NCBI RefSeq assembly: GCF_023078475.1
Contig: NZ_CP095741.1
Span: forward strand, 3,348,001 to 3,412,000
DNA: 64,000 nt
Reading direction: 5' to 3'
DNA from: Luteibacter aegosomaticola
GTDB lineage: Bacteria > Pseudomonadota > Gammaproteobacteria > Xanthomonadales > Rhodanobacteraceae
Each line of letters begins with the position of its first letter. The first letter of the stretch is position 1. Of the stretch, positions 49,122-57,442 are shown piece by piece. A program made the position numbers and the translations under genes. A model generated the notes under the pieces. That model saw only the letters and a list, made by a program, of their open reading frames with translations. It was not told the DNA's origin and ran no database searches.

Positions 49122-50381
49122 ATGGAAAACGTTTCCGTCCTGCACCCTATTGCGCGCGCTCCGCAGCTGCCTGATTTCGTCCAGCGTCGCGTAGAACGAT
49201 TTCACCGCGAACGTGTCGCGATCGACTGGGGTGGTCGTCACATTTTGCGCGGTCGCAAGCCGGGCCGCGGCGACCTCATGCTGCAGAGCAATGACTATCT
49301 CAGCATCGCCGGCCATCCGGCCATCGTGGAGGCTCAGCGCGAAGCGCTCGCCACAGGCGGCCTGGGCATGATGATGTCCGCGCTGTTCCAGCAGGATGCG
49401 GATGAGCCGCTGCATCGCACCGAGAGTGAGCTTGCGCGCGCCGTGGGTAGTGAGGATGGCATCCTCGCGCAATCGGGCTTCGCCGCCAACGTGGGCCTCA
49501 TCCAGTCCATCGCAGGTGAGCGCGTGCCCGTCTACGTCGACATGCTAGCCCATGCGTCGTTGTGGGAAGGCATTCGAAGTGCGGGGGCCAAGGCTGTTTC
49601 CATCCTGCACAACGACGTGCAACACCTGGAACGGCAACTGCTGCGCAACGGCCCCGGCGTGATTGTGGTCGATAGCGTGTACAGCACTAACGGCAGCCTG
49701 GCCCCCTTGCGCGACATTGCGGACCTCTCCGCCGCGCACGGGTGCGTGTTTGTCGTCGACGAATCCCATTCGCTCGGGACACACGGCGTGCGTGGCGAAG
49801 GCCTCGTTGCCAGCCTCGGCCTGAACGATCGCGTGCACTTCATCACCGCCAGCCTCGCCAAGGCCTACTGCTCGCGCGCAGGGTTCATCGCCTGCACCAC
49901 ACGTTTCAAGGATTATTTCGGTTGCGAGGCACTGCCGGCGATCTTCAGTTCATCCCTGTTGCCGCACGAACTCGCCGGGCTGTCGGCGTCGCATCGCGTC
50001 ATCCAGGGCGAAGGCTGGCGGCGCCAGCGCCTGCGTGACGTGACCCGCCACGTGCGGCGCGAACTCACCGCCATGGGTTATCCCATCGGCGACGGGACCG
50101 AACAGATCATCGCCTTCGAAGCCGGCCAGGAGATACTCACCGGCCATGTACGCGACGTGATGGAGACGCACGGCGTCTTCGGTTCGGTGTTCAGTGCGCC
50201 AGCGACGACGGTGAACCGTTCACTGCTGCGGCTCACGCTGAATGCCGGCATGGACGATGGCGCCGTACAGCACCTGCTTGATGCCTGCCGCGACGCACGT
50301 GACGATATGGACCTGCCGGCATGGAGTGCCACCCGGCGCCTGCGCAAGGAAGAAGCACGCGCCGCGGCCGAGGTGGCGTGA
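49122..50381 (+). CDS. lqsA: Alpha-hydroxyketone autoinducer synthase, CqsA/LqsA family
   Basis: A 419-residue PLP enzyme of the alpha-oxoamine synthase family, CqsA/LqsA branch, which joins an acyl-CoA with an amino-acid-derived donor to make aminoketone or hydroxyketone autoinducers. Evidence: MLQSNDYLSIAGHP near the N-terminus, HASLWEG (H144), VVDESHSLGTHG (D213), PLP lysine K247 in FITASLAKAYCSRAGFIA and the C-terminal HGVFGSVFSAPATTVNRSLL, a CqsA-type block absent from BioF and Kbl. The ATG at 49122 follows a GAGAG. Placement after the CqsS/LqsS-like kinase and LqsR-like regulator makes a quorum-sensing role far likelier than biotin synthesis. Confidence 0.87.
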   Translation: MENVSVLHPIARAPQLPDFVQRRVERFHRERVAIDWGGRHILRGRKPGRGDLMLQSNDYLSIAGHPAIVEAQREALATGGLGMMMSALFQQDADEPLHRTESELARAVGSEDGILAQSGFAANVGLIQSIAGERVPVYVDMLAHASLWEGIRSAGAKAVSILHNDVQHLERQLLRNGPGVIVVDSVYSTNGSLAPLRDIADLSAAHGCVFVVDESHSLGTHGVRGEGLVASLGLNDRVHFITASLAKAYCSRAGFIACTTRFKDYFGCEALPAIFSSSLLPHELAGLSASHRVIQGEGWRRQRLRDVTRHVRRELTAMGYPIGDGTEQIIAFEAGQEILTGHVRDVMETHGVFGSVFSAPATTVNRSLLRLTLNAGMDDGAVQHLLDACRDARDDMDLPAWSATRRLRKEEARAAAEVA

Positions 50382-50405
50382 TCGTGCGTGGTGCGCGTCC
50401 GTTGC

Positions 50406-50711
50406 CTAGCGCAGCGTGACGCGCCCACGCAGGATGTCCCAGAACATCACCCAGTCACCCATCAAGCTATACAGGGGGTGCTTGAATGTCGCCGGGCGAT
50501 TCTTCTCGAAGACGAAATGGCCGATCCACGCAAAACCATACCCACCGACCGGCGCCAGCCATAGCCACGCCAGGGCGCCGGTCGACATGGCAAGGAGGAT
50601 GGCAAGGAGCACTAGCAGGCTCCCTGCGAAATGCAGCCGACGGCAGCGCACATCGGCATGTTCACCGAGGTAAAACGGATAGAACTCACGAAACGAGGCA
50701 AAGGTGGCCAT
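50406..50711 (-). CDS. DUF962/Mpo1-like membrane protein
   Basis: A 101-residue protein of the DUF962 (Mpo1) family. FYPFYLGEHADVRCRRLHFAG is the family start, with two hydrophobic helices and a conserved HFVFEKNRPATFKHPLYSL. Yeast Mpo1 is an iron dioxygenase that shortens 2-hydroxy fatty acids; bacterial members are little studied. The conserved His residues needed for iron binding are present. It converges on lqsA across 24 bases. The ATG at 50711 gives MATFASFREFYP; a longer reading adds 16 unrelated residues. Confidence 0.85.
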   Translation of the reverse strand: MATFASFREFYPFYLGEHADVRCRRLHFAGSLLVLLAILLAMSTGALAWLWLAPVGGYGFAWIGHFVFEKNRPATFKHPLYSLMGDWVMFWDILRGRVTLR

Positions 50712-50724
50712 GGCGGGCTCCGCG

Positions 50725-51600
50725 TCAGTACGTGGGCAGGGGAATCCTTTCGTGCTCATCGCCGGGCACGACCGGGAAGCGCCCTGCTTTGGCTGACCAA
50801 TCCGCCTTGGCCGCTTCGATCAGCTCGTTCGAACTGGCGACGAAATTCCACCACAGATGGCGCTCGCCATCGAGGGGCGCACCGCCAAACAGCATGATGA
50901 GCGAATCTTCCATGGCCTCAAGTACGGGTGGCTCGCCATCGTGGGCGACGGCCATATCGAGGGCGCTCAATGCAAGCCCGCCAAAACGCGCGGCGCCTTC
51001 TACGACATAAGCGCCCCACTCCGCATGCTGCGGCGGCATCGGCAGGCGAGCGCCCTTGTCCAGCCGCGCCTCGACAAAAAACATGGGGGCGAACACGCGC
51101 ACGGGCGATTCCACACCGAACGCGTCTCCCGCGATTACCACGAGGCGACCGCCCTCGACCTCCACCTTCGGCAGCTCGGCGGATGCATGGTGATGGAACT
51201 CCGGATCCATCTGCTCGTGAGTCTTCGGCAATGCCACCCACACCTGGATGCCATGGAGGGTCTGGCCGTGGTGGCGCTCGTCCGGCGGCGTCCGCTCGGA
51301 ATGGACGATGCCGCGCCCGGCGGTCATCCAGTTCACGTCGCCCGGGTGGATATCGACCAGGCTGCCGAGGCTGTCGCGGTGGCGAATCGCGCCGGCGAAC
51401 AACCAGGTCACCGTGGCCAACCCGATATGCGGATGCGGGCGCACATCCATGCCGCTGTCTTCGCGGAAGTCCGCGGGCCCCATCTGGTCGAAAAACACAA
51501 AGGGGCCGACATGGCGCGCTTTAAGGTGAGGCAACATGCGCCTCACCTTGAAACCATCGCCGAGATCGCGCTGCTTGCCGTCGATGAAATCAGTGGTCAT
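50725..51600 (-). CDS. Pirin family protein
   Basis: A 291-residue bicupin of the pirin family. The N-terminal cupin carries the metal-binding DVRPHPHIGLATVTWLF, then DSLGSLVDIHPGDVNWMTAG and GIVHSERTP. Bacterial pirins such as YhhW are quercetin dioxygenase-like, and others bind regulatory enzymes; the role here is unknown. The C-terminal pirin domain is complete (LIMLFGGAPLDG, HLWWNFVASS). It lies 13 bases upstream of the DUF962 gene, so they may be co-transcribed. Confidence 0.93.
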   Translation of the reverse strand: MTTDFIDGKQRDLGDGFKVRRMLPHLKARHVGPFVFFDQMGPADFREDSGMDVRPHPHIGLATVTWLFAGAIRHRDSLGSLVDIHPGDVNWMTAGRGIVHSERTPPDERHHGQTLHGIQVWVALPKTHEQMDPEFHHHASAELPKVEVEGGRLVVIAGDAFGVESPVRVFAPMFFVEARLDKGARLPMPPQHAEWGAYVVEGAARFGGLALSALDMAVAHDGEPPVLEAMEDSLIMLFGGAPLDGERHLWWNFVASSNELIEAAKADWSAKAGRFPVVPGDEHERIPLPTY

Positions 51601-51673
51601 GGCGGTGCTCCGTTGAACAGGCACGCAGCGTAACGCATACGCACCAGCACGCCTTGCATCTTCGGCGGCCCGC

Positions 51674-52528
51674 TCAGTCCAGCCACTCGCCGATGCGGAT
51701 CGCGATGCGCGCGGGCATCTTCATCCACGCGAAGTGATCGGCCTTCGCCCCCGCAAGGTCGTCGCTACCGATGACACCGACGGTACGCCGGGCACCCGGC
51801 ATCTTGTCGAGCAGGAAGAGAAGTGAAGACTCGGGGCCCAGCCAGTCATCGCCAAGGCGAAGCGCCAGCACCGGGGCGCGCTGGCCACGCAGCGCCGCTT
51901 CCAGATCCACGGACATGCCGCGTGCGGCATAGCGCCCGGTTCGCCCGCTGCGCGCCCAGTCAGCGATCACACCGCGCGCTTCGTTGCCGCCAAAACCAAT
52001 CTGCCGCCCCGGAAGCCGGCCGACGAGATGAGCCAAGAGGGGGGCCGCCACGTACGCAAGACCTACCCAGGGGCGGAAGCGGCGCCAATAAGGTGCGCCG
52101 CTCGCCACCAGGACGATGCCGCGCAACGGCACCTCGGTGATCGAGGCCAGCAGGGTCGACAGTTGCCCACCCAGGCTATGGCCACCCAGGAGCACCGGGG
52201 TATCGGGAAACGTCGCCGTCAATGCGGCCAGGCTCACTGGCAGGTCGTCGGTCAGGAGGGTCTGGTAGCCCCAGTTGTGCCGACGGCCAGCCCGGCGGTC
52301 ACTGGAACCATGGCCCCGCCATTCATGGACGGCTACGGCGATGCCGAGACTTGCCAGGGCCTGGGCGAGCGGCTCGTAGTGGCGGGCGGAGACACCCAGC
52401 GCCGGCACCCAGAGCAGCGCGGCTCGCGGCACCCCAGCGGGGCGAAACAACAGAAGGTCGGCGCGCGCGCCATCGGCCATGCGCAGCGGCAGCACCGCGC
52501 GCACCCCGTCCGCGACAGGATCAGTCAT
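51674..52528 (-). CDS. Alpha/beta hydrolase
   Basis: A 284-residue cytoplasmic alpha/beta hydrolase. The nucleophile elbow is LLGGHSLGGQLSTLL; VHEWRGHGSSDRRAG follows the first beta strands, as in lysophospholipase-like serine hydrolases. The C-terminal part has IGSDDLAGAKADHFAW, where His could complete the triad. Substrate unknown. It is read from right to left, leading toward the pirin gene 73 bases away. Confidence 0.82.
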   Translation of the reverse strand: MTDPVADGVRAVLPLRMADGARADLLLFRPAGVPRAALLWVPALGVSARHYEPLAQALASLGIAVAVHEWRGHGSSDRRAGRRHNWGYQTLLTDDLPVSLAALTATFPDTPVLLGGHSLGGQLSTLLASITEVPLRGIVLVASGAPYWRRFRPWVGLAYVAAPLLAHLVGRLPGRQIGFGGNEARGVIADWARSGRTGRYAARGMSVDLEAALRGQRAPVLALRLGDDWLGPESSLLFLLDKMPGARRTVGVIGSDDLAGAKADHFAWMKMPARIAIRIGEWLD

Positions 52529-52552
52529 GCGTTTCCCGGGGCCGGGCTAAGG

Positions 52553-52588
52553 AAAAGGCTCCTCCAGCGACAGGGGGCTGGAGGAGCC
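52553..52588 (-). terminator. Intrinsic terminator for first csp gene
   Basis: An 11-base-pair stem (GGCTCCTCCAG and its complement) with a 10-base loop; the minus strand continues TTTTCC. It lies 45 bases beyond the csp stop and just upstream of the hydrolase gene. Confidence 0.8.
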
Positions 52589-52632
52589 AAGGTTCTTACA
52601 AGGCGGGCTGGGCAAGCCAGCCGCGAAAGGCC

Positions 52633-52836
52633 TTACTTCGGCACGACGTTGTCGGCCTGCGGGCCCTTCTGGCCCTGGGTTACTTCGTACTCGACCTTCT
52701 GGCCTTCCTGCAGCGACTTGAAGCCGTTGCCCTGGATGGAACGGAAATGCACGAAAACGTCGGGGCCACCACCGTCCTGGGTAATGAAGCCGAAGCCCTT
52801 AGCATCGTTGAACCACTTCACCGTACCTGTTGCCAT
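52633..52836 (-). CDS. Cold shock domain protein 1
   Basis: A 67-residue CspA-type OB-fold protein that binds single-stranded RNA and DNA. RNP1 is KGFGFI and RNP2 VFVHF, preceded by [10 protein letters not shown]. Residues [18 protein letters not shown] fill the C-terminal strands. It is one of two adjacent csp genes with about 65 percent shared positions by eye. The role (cold shock or constitutive) cannot be told from sequence. Confidence 0.95.
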   Translation of the reverse strand: MATGTVKWFNDAKGFGFITQDGGGPDVFVHFRSIQGNGFKSLQEGQKVEYEVTQGQKGPQADNVVPK

Positions 52837-53122
52837 CACACACACCTCTAGACTCGCACTCGAAAACCCGGCTCGAAAAAGCCGGCGACTTACTGGGCAT
52901 GCAGGACCGGGTGAGGCGATGGAGCGTGATCATCGAACGCGCGCACATCGGGCCACTCTCGTGACCGCGCAAACACAGTACGACCGATCATAACCACATT
53001 CTTCAAGGATTCTGTAGGGGAATGCCTACACGGAACGTTTTTTTGACGCCGATCACGCACATAGACGTGAAAGAAACGCGAAATCGACGACTTTCTTCCC
53101 GGCGCCCGGCTTTCGACGGCAC
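52837..53122 (-). promoter_or_regulatory. Leader and promoter region of first csp gene
   Basis: A 286-base gap between the two csp units. Near the gene, a hairpin CCGGCT/AGCCGG lies at 52868-52885, a likely 5' leader element. Further out, AT-rich patches (for example 52985-53000 and a T7 at 53038-53044) may hold the promoter. No cold-box or clear -35/-10 pair was identified. Confidence 0.4.
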
Positions 53123-53153
53123 AAAAAAAGAGCCCGGCTTGCGCCGGGCTCTT
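53123..53153 (-). terminator. Intrinsic terminator for second csp gene
   Basis: An 11-base-pair stem (AAGAGCCCGGC and its complement) with a 4-base loop and T7 on the minus strand, 24 bases after the csp stop. Confidence 0.92.
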
Positions 53154-53177
53154 CGTACAGCCTGGTGTCAAAAAGGC

Positions 53178-53387
53178 TTACGCCTTGTTGACTTCCTCAG
53201 CCTGCAGGCCCTTCTGGCCGTTCACGACCTTGAAGGAGACCTTCTCGCCTTCGGCCAGCGACTTGAAGCCGTTGCCCTGGATGGCGCGGAAGTGGACGAA
53301 AACGTCCGGGCCGTTCTCACGCGAGATGAAGCCGAAGCCCTTCGCGTCGTTGAACCACTTCACGGTGCCGATTTCACGATCCGACAT
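53178..53387 (-). CDS. Cold shock domain protein 2
   Basis: A 69-residue CspA-type protein, [20 protein letters not shown] at the N-terminus, with RNP1 KGFGFI and RNP2 VFVHF. It ends LQAEEVNKA. It differs from csp 1 mainly at both termini and by a shorter loop after FGFIS. TTGGAGTG precedes the ATG. A long AT-richer leader region lies upstream and its own terminator lies downstream, so the two csp genes are separate units. Confidence 0.95.
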   Translation of the reverse strand: MSDREIGTVKWFNDAKGFGFISRENGPDVFVHFRAIQGNGFKSLAEGEKVSFKVVNGQKGLQAEEVNKA

Positions 53388-53726
53388 ATGTAACACTCCA
53401 AACGGAATAACTAATTGAATAACCAGCAATTTTGATTAAATTGCCGCTTACTGGTGTGCAAGGAAACGCGAGGAGCGAAGCGATGTGGCAGATCCGTGAT
53501 CAGCGGCATCGGGTCAACGGAACTCTATGACCCCGGCAAACACAGCGGGCGGATCATACCCGTCCCAGCGCAAAATAGCGATGGAGCACTTGTCTTCATT
53601 CCCGTTTCTGCTAACGCAATAACGTTACGTTCACCCGTGATCGGGCAAATCGTTGGTCGCGTCGCACCCCCCGGTGCGATTTCCGACCACCGCTGAACCA
53701 TCGCTCCGCAAAGGGGGACTGACACC
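53388..53726. promoter_or_regulatory. Divergent gap between csp 2 and lipoprotein gene
   Basis: A 339-base gap. The first 65 bases next to the csp gene are AT-rich (TAACTAATTGAATAACC and TTTTGATTAAATTG), a probable leader and promoter for csp 2. The rest is mixed, with AATAACGTTACGTTC near 53620. AAAGGGGG precedes the lipoprotein start. I see no gene or repeat here. Confidence 0.4.
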
Positions 53727-54197
53727 ATGGCAACCATCCTCAACCGACTCGCCCCGCTGGCCTTCTGCGCCCTGGCCCTCGCTGCCTGCTCGGACAATAA
53801 GCCCAAGCCCGCGACCACCCAGACGGTAACGGCCACCCCCGCCACCTCATCGAAAACGAAGACCGCCACGACCAGCGTGACCAACGTGCCTGGTACGAAG
53901 GCCTCCAGCGGCACCGCGGCGACCAAGGGCGGCCCGCTGCCGAACAGCACCGGCATCGCCGCCTGTGACGAGTACCTCGCCAGCTACAAGAGCTGCCACC
54001 TTGCAGCCGGCATCTTTGCCCGTGACCAGATCGAGCCTCGCTATGAAATGATGCGCGAGAGCCTGCTGCGCCAGTCCCAGGACCCGGACATGCGCGACCA
54101 GTTGCAGAACCGCTGCACCTCCCTGGCCAGCCAGCTCAAGGACGCCCTGCACGGCAAGTCGTGCGCGGATACCCCGGCGCCCGCCTCCACCCGCTGA
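53727..54197 (+). CDS. Hypothetical lipoprotein
   Basis: A 156-residue secreted protein with a lipoprotein signal (LAFCALALAACSDN, lipobox LAAC, Cys21), a Thr/Ala/Lys-rich linker of about 50 residues and a small helical domain with conserved-looking Cys (AACDEYLASYKSCHLAAG, NRCTSL and KSCAD). The four Cys could make two disulfides. I do not recognise the family. Its stop directly abuts that of the convergent YcaQ-like gene. Confidence 0.75.
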   Translation: MATILNRLAPLAFCALALAACSDNKPKPATTQTVTATPATSSKTKTATTSVTNVPGTKASSGTAATKGGPLPNSTGIAACDEYLASYKSCHLAAGIFARDQIEPRYEMMRESLLRQSQDPDMRDQLQNRCTSLASQLKDALHGKSCADTPAPASTR

Positions 54198-55463
54198 TCA
54201 GCACGCGCAGGCGAGCTTTAGCTGGCTACGCAGCCCCTTGGGTTGCGTAGCCTCGATCGCGACCCGCGGCGTGCCATGCCACGCCGCGCATTCGACGATG
54301 GCCTGCGCCACATCCTCAACGAGCGCGGGCGTGATTGCCACGCCATCTTCCAGCCAGACGCCCAGCACCTGGAACAGGCCATCGTTCCGGTGCGCTTTCG
54401 CGTCGAGACGCCCGATCAGGCGCCCCCGATGCAGTATGGGAAGCACGTAATAGCCGAACTGGCGCCGCGGCCCCGGCGTATAGCTTTCCATCGTGTACTC
54501 GAAACCGAACAGATCCTGCGCCCGGGCGCGGTCCCATACGACCGGATCGAAGGGTGAGAGCAACGCGGTGCGCGTCGCACGTAGGGCATTCAGCGTGGCC
54601 TTCGCAAGCAGGTCCGCATGATCGGCATGGACGTAGGCCGGCTCACTCCAGCCCTCGACGTCGACGCGCAACAACGTGCCCTCACTTACCAGCGGCTGCA
54701 GCTCCGCATCGGTGACGCGCGGCTTGAGCCGGAAGTAATCCGCGATCCAGCGCGAACGCGTGATGCCCAATGCACGCACGCTACGGGCGATGAACCATGC
54801 GCGCACGGTCGATTCTTCAAGCGCACCCTGTGGTGGCACGGGCCAGCGTGAGGTGACGCGCTCGGCGAGGTCGTAAACCCGCTGGAAGCGTTCTCGCCGC
54901 AGCACCATCAACTGGCCGAGAGCAAACCATGCCTCAAGCCATTTCTTCTCAGGTTTCCAGCCCCACCAGCCTTTGCTCCCCGGCGTTTCCCGTTCGAAAT
55001 CAGCAGCGCGCAGCGGGCCCTCGACGCGAATACGCTCGAGCAGCGCATCCATGTCCACACGCGCTTCGGCATGCGTGCGCTCAGCCATCCGTTGCGCCCA
55101 ATGCCCTGCCCGGCCCAGCCGGTAATCGCGGTGATAATGGAACTCGTCCGACGGGATGAACGAGGCCTCGTGCGCCCAGGTTTCGGCAAGATGTCCGTCG
55201 GCGAGGGCATCGTCCAGCCACGCTTGCGGGTAGGTACCGAGCCGCGAGAAGAGCACCATGTAAGGGCTGCGCGCGACCACGTTGATGGTGTCGATCTGTA
55301 GCAGGCCCATGCGCGCGATGGTCGCCGTAACGTCCGCCTTGCGTGCCTTGCGGGTGCCTCGGCGCAGCAGGCCCTGGGCCGCGAGGTGGAGCAACTGGGC
55401 AGCACGCGGCGTAAGCCGGATCACGTTGCCTGTCGAGGTCCCGTCGGATACGCGTGACGCCAC
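54198..55463 (-). CDS. YcaQ/AlkX-like winged-helix DNA glycosylase family protein
   Basis: A 421-residue HTH_42 (YcaQ/AlkZ) protein. Members unhook interstrand crosslinks or remove bulky alkyl lesions from DNA. The catalytic motif near the N-terminus is GLLQIDTINVVARS: Gln56-Ile57-Asp58, the QxD form of AlkX/YcaQ rather than QxQ of AlkZ. Other family blocks are SPFDPVVWDR, YVLPILHRGRLIGRLDAK and AHEASFIP. It is divergent from the EF-hand gene. Confidence 0.85.
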   Translation of the reverse strand: MASRVSDGTSTGNVIRLTPRAAQLLHLAAQGLLRRGTRKARKADVTATIARMGLLQIDTINVVARSPYMVLFSRLGTYPQAWLDDALADGHLAETWAHEASFIPSDEFHYHRDYRLGRAGHWAQRMAERTHAEARVDMDALLERIRVEGPLRAADFERETPGSKGWWGWKPEKKWLEAWFALGQLMVLRRERFQRVYDLAERVTSRWPVPPQGALEESTVRAWFIARSVRALGITRSRWIADYFRLKPRVTDAELQPLVSEGTLLRVDVEGWSEPAYVHADHADLLAKATLNALRATRTALLSPFDPVVWDRARAQDLFGFEYTMESYTPGPRRQFGYYVLPILHRGRLIGRLDAKAHRNDGLFQVLGVWLEDGVAITPALVEDVAQAIVECAAWHGTPRVAIEATQPKGLRSQLKLACAC

Positions 55464-55578
55464 GGTGGAGGCCTTATCGCAGTTGGGCCACCATTAAATC
55501 GTCCCTTGCTAGCGTCGGCAATGAGTCGGGCGCCCTGTGCCCCGATGCCCAACCACGCTAACGAAAGGAGGCCTTTCG

Positions 55579-56112
55579 ATGAAGATGCATGTACGCGCCG
55601 TCACCCTCGGCGCCTCGCTGCTGCTGGCAGGCGCGGCGTTCGCCCAGACCGCCCCCGCCGACCAGACGACACCGCCGCCTCCGCCGTCGGCCCAGCCGCT
55701 CCCCACGAACCAGGCGCCGCTGCCTCCGCCGCCCCCGGGCGAGGCCACGCCGCCGCCCCCGCCTGCGGATAACCCGGGCATGCCGCCGCCGGCAGCTGCC
55801 GCGCCGCCGCCCCCGCCCCCGCTTCCGCCCCCGGGCGGCGACACCGGCACCACCGGCATGACCAGCGGCACGTCCATGAACACCGCGCAGGGTCAGGTCC
55901 AGGTCAACAGCGGGCCGGCCGCCCCGAAACCGGCAGGCCCAGCTCCTGACTTCAAGACGCTCTCGGGTGGCAAGGCGTCGATCACGCCGGAACAGGCCTC
56001 GGCCTATCCGTTGCTAGCCAATGATTTCCAGTACGCCGATAGCAACCGCGATGGAAAGATCAGCGCAGCTGAATACAAGAAGTGGGTCGCCCATTCGGGC
56101 GCCGGGCAGTAA
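55579..56112 (+). CDS. Secreted proline-rich EF-hand protein
   Basis: A 177-residue secreted protein. Signal peptide (LLLAGAAFAQ), then about 65 residues dominated by Pro runs (PPPPP blocks), and a C-terminal helical part with one EF-hand loop, DSNRDGKISAAEY, which has Asp, Asn, Asp and a final Glu at the calcium positions. One EF-hand usually needs a partner, so it may dimerise or bind weakly. The ATG at 55579 follows an excellent AAAGGAGG. Function unknown. Confidence 0.8.
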   Translation: MKMHVRAVTLGASLLLAGAAFAQTAPADQTTPPPPPSAQPLPTNQAPLPPPPPGEATPPPPPADNPGMPPPAAAAPPPPPPLPPPGGDTGTTGMTSGTSMNTAQGQVQVNSGPAAPKPAGPAPDFKTLSGGKASITPEQASAYPLLANDFQYADSNRDGKISAAEYKKWVAHSGAGQ

Positions 56113-56119
56113 ATGAGGC

Positions 56120-56155
56120 CACGCGGGGGCGGCGGTGTCGCCCCCGCATTTTTTT
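56120..56155 (+). terminator. Intrinsic terminator after EF-hand gene
   Basis: GCGGGGGC/GCCCCCGC stem with a 9-base loop, followed by A and T7, 11 bases after the stop. Confidence 0.9.
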
Positions 56156-56249
56156 GCTGAACGTGCGTGTGTTTGCACGTTCTTCACACATGCACGGCGG
56201 ATACACTCCCGGCTCGCCGCACAGGCAGCACCCCAGGGAGAACCACCGC

Positions 56250-57317
56250 ATGAACCGATTCCGCGCCGCCGGCGCCCTGGGCGCTATCGCCTGCCTGCAC
56301 GTCGCGCAAGCGTATGCACAGAATCCGAGCCCGATGGATATCCGGGCATGCTCGGCCATCGAAACCGATTCGCAGCGGCTGCTCTGCTACGACAAGGCGG
56401 TGGGCCGCACGCAGATGCCGCAGGCGGTGAAAAAAGAAGATGCCAAGGGCCAATCCGTCAGCGTCGATCTCGCCACGCGGGATTCAGGCGATGTGGCACG
56501 CCCCCTCTCACTTCTCGACAGCCGCTGGGAGCTCTCCCCGGAATCGAAGCTGGGCACCCTGAACCTGCGCGGTTACAAGCCGACCTACGTCTTGCCTTTC
56601 TTCGGTACGACCAACCAGAACGACACGCCGCACAGCCCTTCGCCAGACCATACGGTTAGCACCCCACAAGAGCTGGATAACGTCGAGGCGAAGTTCCAGA
56701 TCAGCCTGAAGACCAAGGCCGTCGAGAATCTGTTCGGCGATAACGGCGACCTCTGGGTGGGATACACCCAGTCGTCCCGCTGGCAGGTCTACAACAAGGA
56801 CAATTCGCGGCCGTTCCGCGAAACGAACTACGAGCCCGAGGCCCTGCTCGTGTTCAGCACGAACTACAGCATTCTTGGCTGGAACGGGCGCCTGGCGAGT
56901 ATCGGCATCAACCACCAGTCGAATGGACGCGCGGATCCGCTGTCGCGCAGCTGGAACCGCGTGGTCGCCGATGTCGGTTTCGAGCGCGAAGGCTGGACGG
57001 TGATGCTGCGCCCGTGGTGGCGCATCCCGGAAGCACGCAAGGATGACGACAACCCGGATATCGAGGATTACATGGGCCGCGGCGAGATCCAGGTGGTCCA
57101 CGAGGTGGGCCGCAACGAGTTCGCACTGACGGCGCGCCACTCGTTCCGTACCGGCGATCGTTCACACGGTTCGCTGCGCGGCACCTGGAGCTTCCCGGTG
57201 GTGAACAACCTGCGCGGTTATCTCGAGGTGTTCAATGGGTATGGCGAAAGCCTGATCGATTACAACCACCGGGCCACGTACCTGGGCGTAGGTGTGTCAC
57301 TGCTCGATTGGTATTAA
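56250..57317 (+). CDS. pldA: Outer membrane phospholipase A
   Basis: A 355-residue OMPLA: a calcium-dependent beta-barrel enzyme that hydrolyses phospholipids in the outer leaflet. Signal peptide ends near AYAQ; a periplasmic N-terminal segment with CSAIETDSQRLLCYDKAVG follows. The active site is SIGINHQSNGRADPLSRSW (His and Ser in HQS), with the catalytic Asn in SWNR. C-terminal strands end in the aromatic LLDWY, a normal barrel terminus. Longer than E. coli PldA (289), mainly in the N-terminal part. Confidence 0.92.
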   Translation: MNRFRAAGALGAIACLHVAQAYAQNPSPMDIRACSAIETDSQRLLCYDKAVGRTQMPQAVKKEDAKGQSVSVDLATRDSGDVARPLSLLDSRWELSPESKLGTLNLRGYKPTYVLPFFGTTNQNDTPHSPSPDHTVSTPQELDNVEAKFQISLKTKAVENLFGDNGDLWVGYTQSSRWQVYNKDNSRPFRETNYEPEALLVFSTNYSILGWNGRLASIGINHQSNGRADPLSRSWNRVVADVGFEREGWTVMLRPWWRIPEARKDDDNPDIEDYMGRGEIQVVHEVGRNEFALTARHSFRTGDRSHGSLRGTWSFPVVNNLRGYLEVFNGYGESLIDYNHRATYLGVGVSLLDWY

Positions 57318-57333
57318 AGCCTCGCCATTCTCC

Positions 57334-57427
57334 GTAGGAGCCCACCCTGTGGGCGACGCCGTTCGCGGAAGAGCCACAGAATCTGTGTGTTATCGCGAAA
57401 GATGTCGCCCACAGGGTGGGCTCCTAC
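57334..57427. repeat. Class II REP inverted pair
   Basis: 94 bases. Left inner flank GCCGTTCGC, right inner flank ATCTTTCGC. It separates convergent pldA and slyD. Confidence 0.9.
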
Positions 57428-57442
57428 GGGGATCGGGCCACC

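Noticed and set aside
49122..50381. BioF (8-amino-7-oxononanoate synthase) as the identity of the lqsA gene
   Set aside because: Shares the fold, but the C-terminal GVFGSVFSAPAT block and the adjacent CqsS/LqsS-like kinase and LqsR-like regulator fit CqsA/LqsA; no other bio genes are near.
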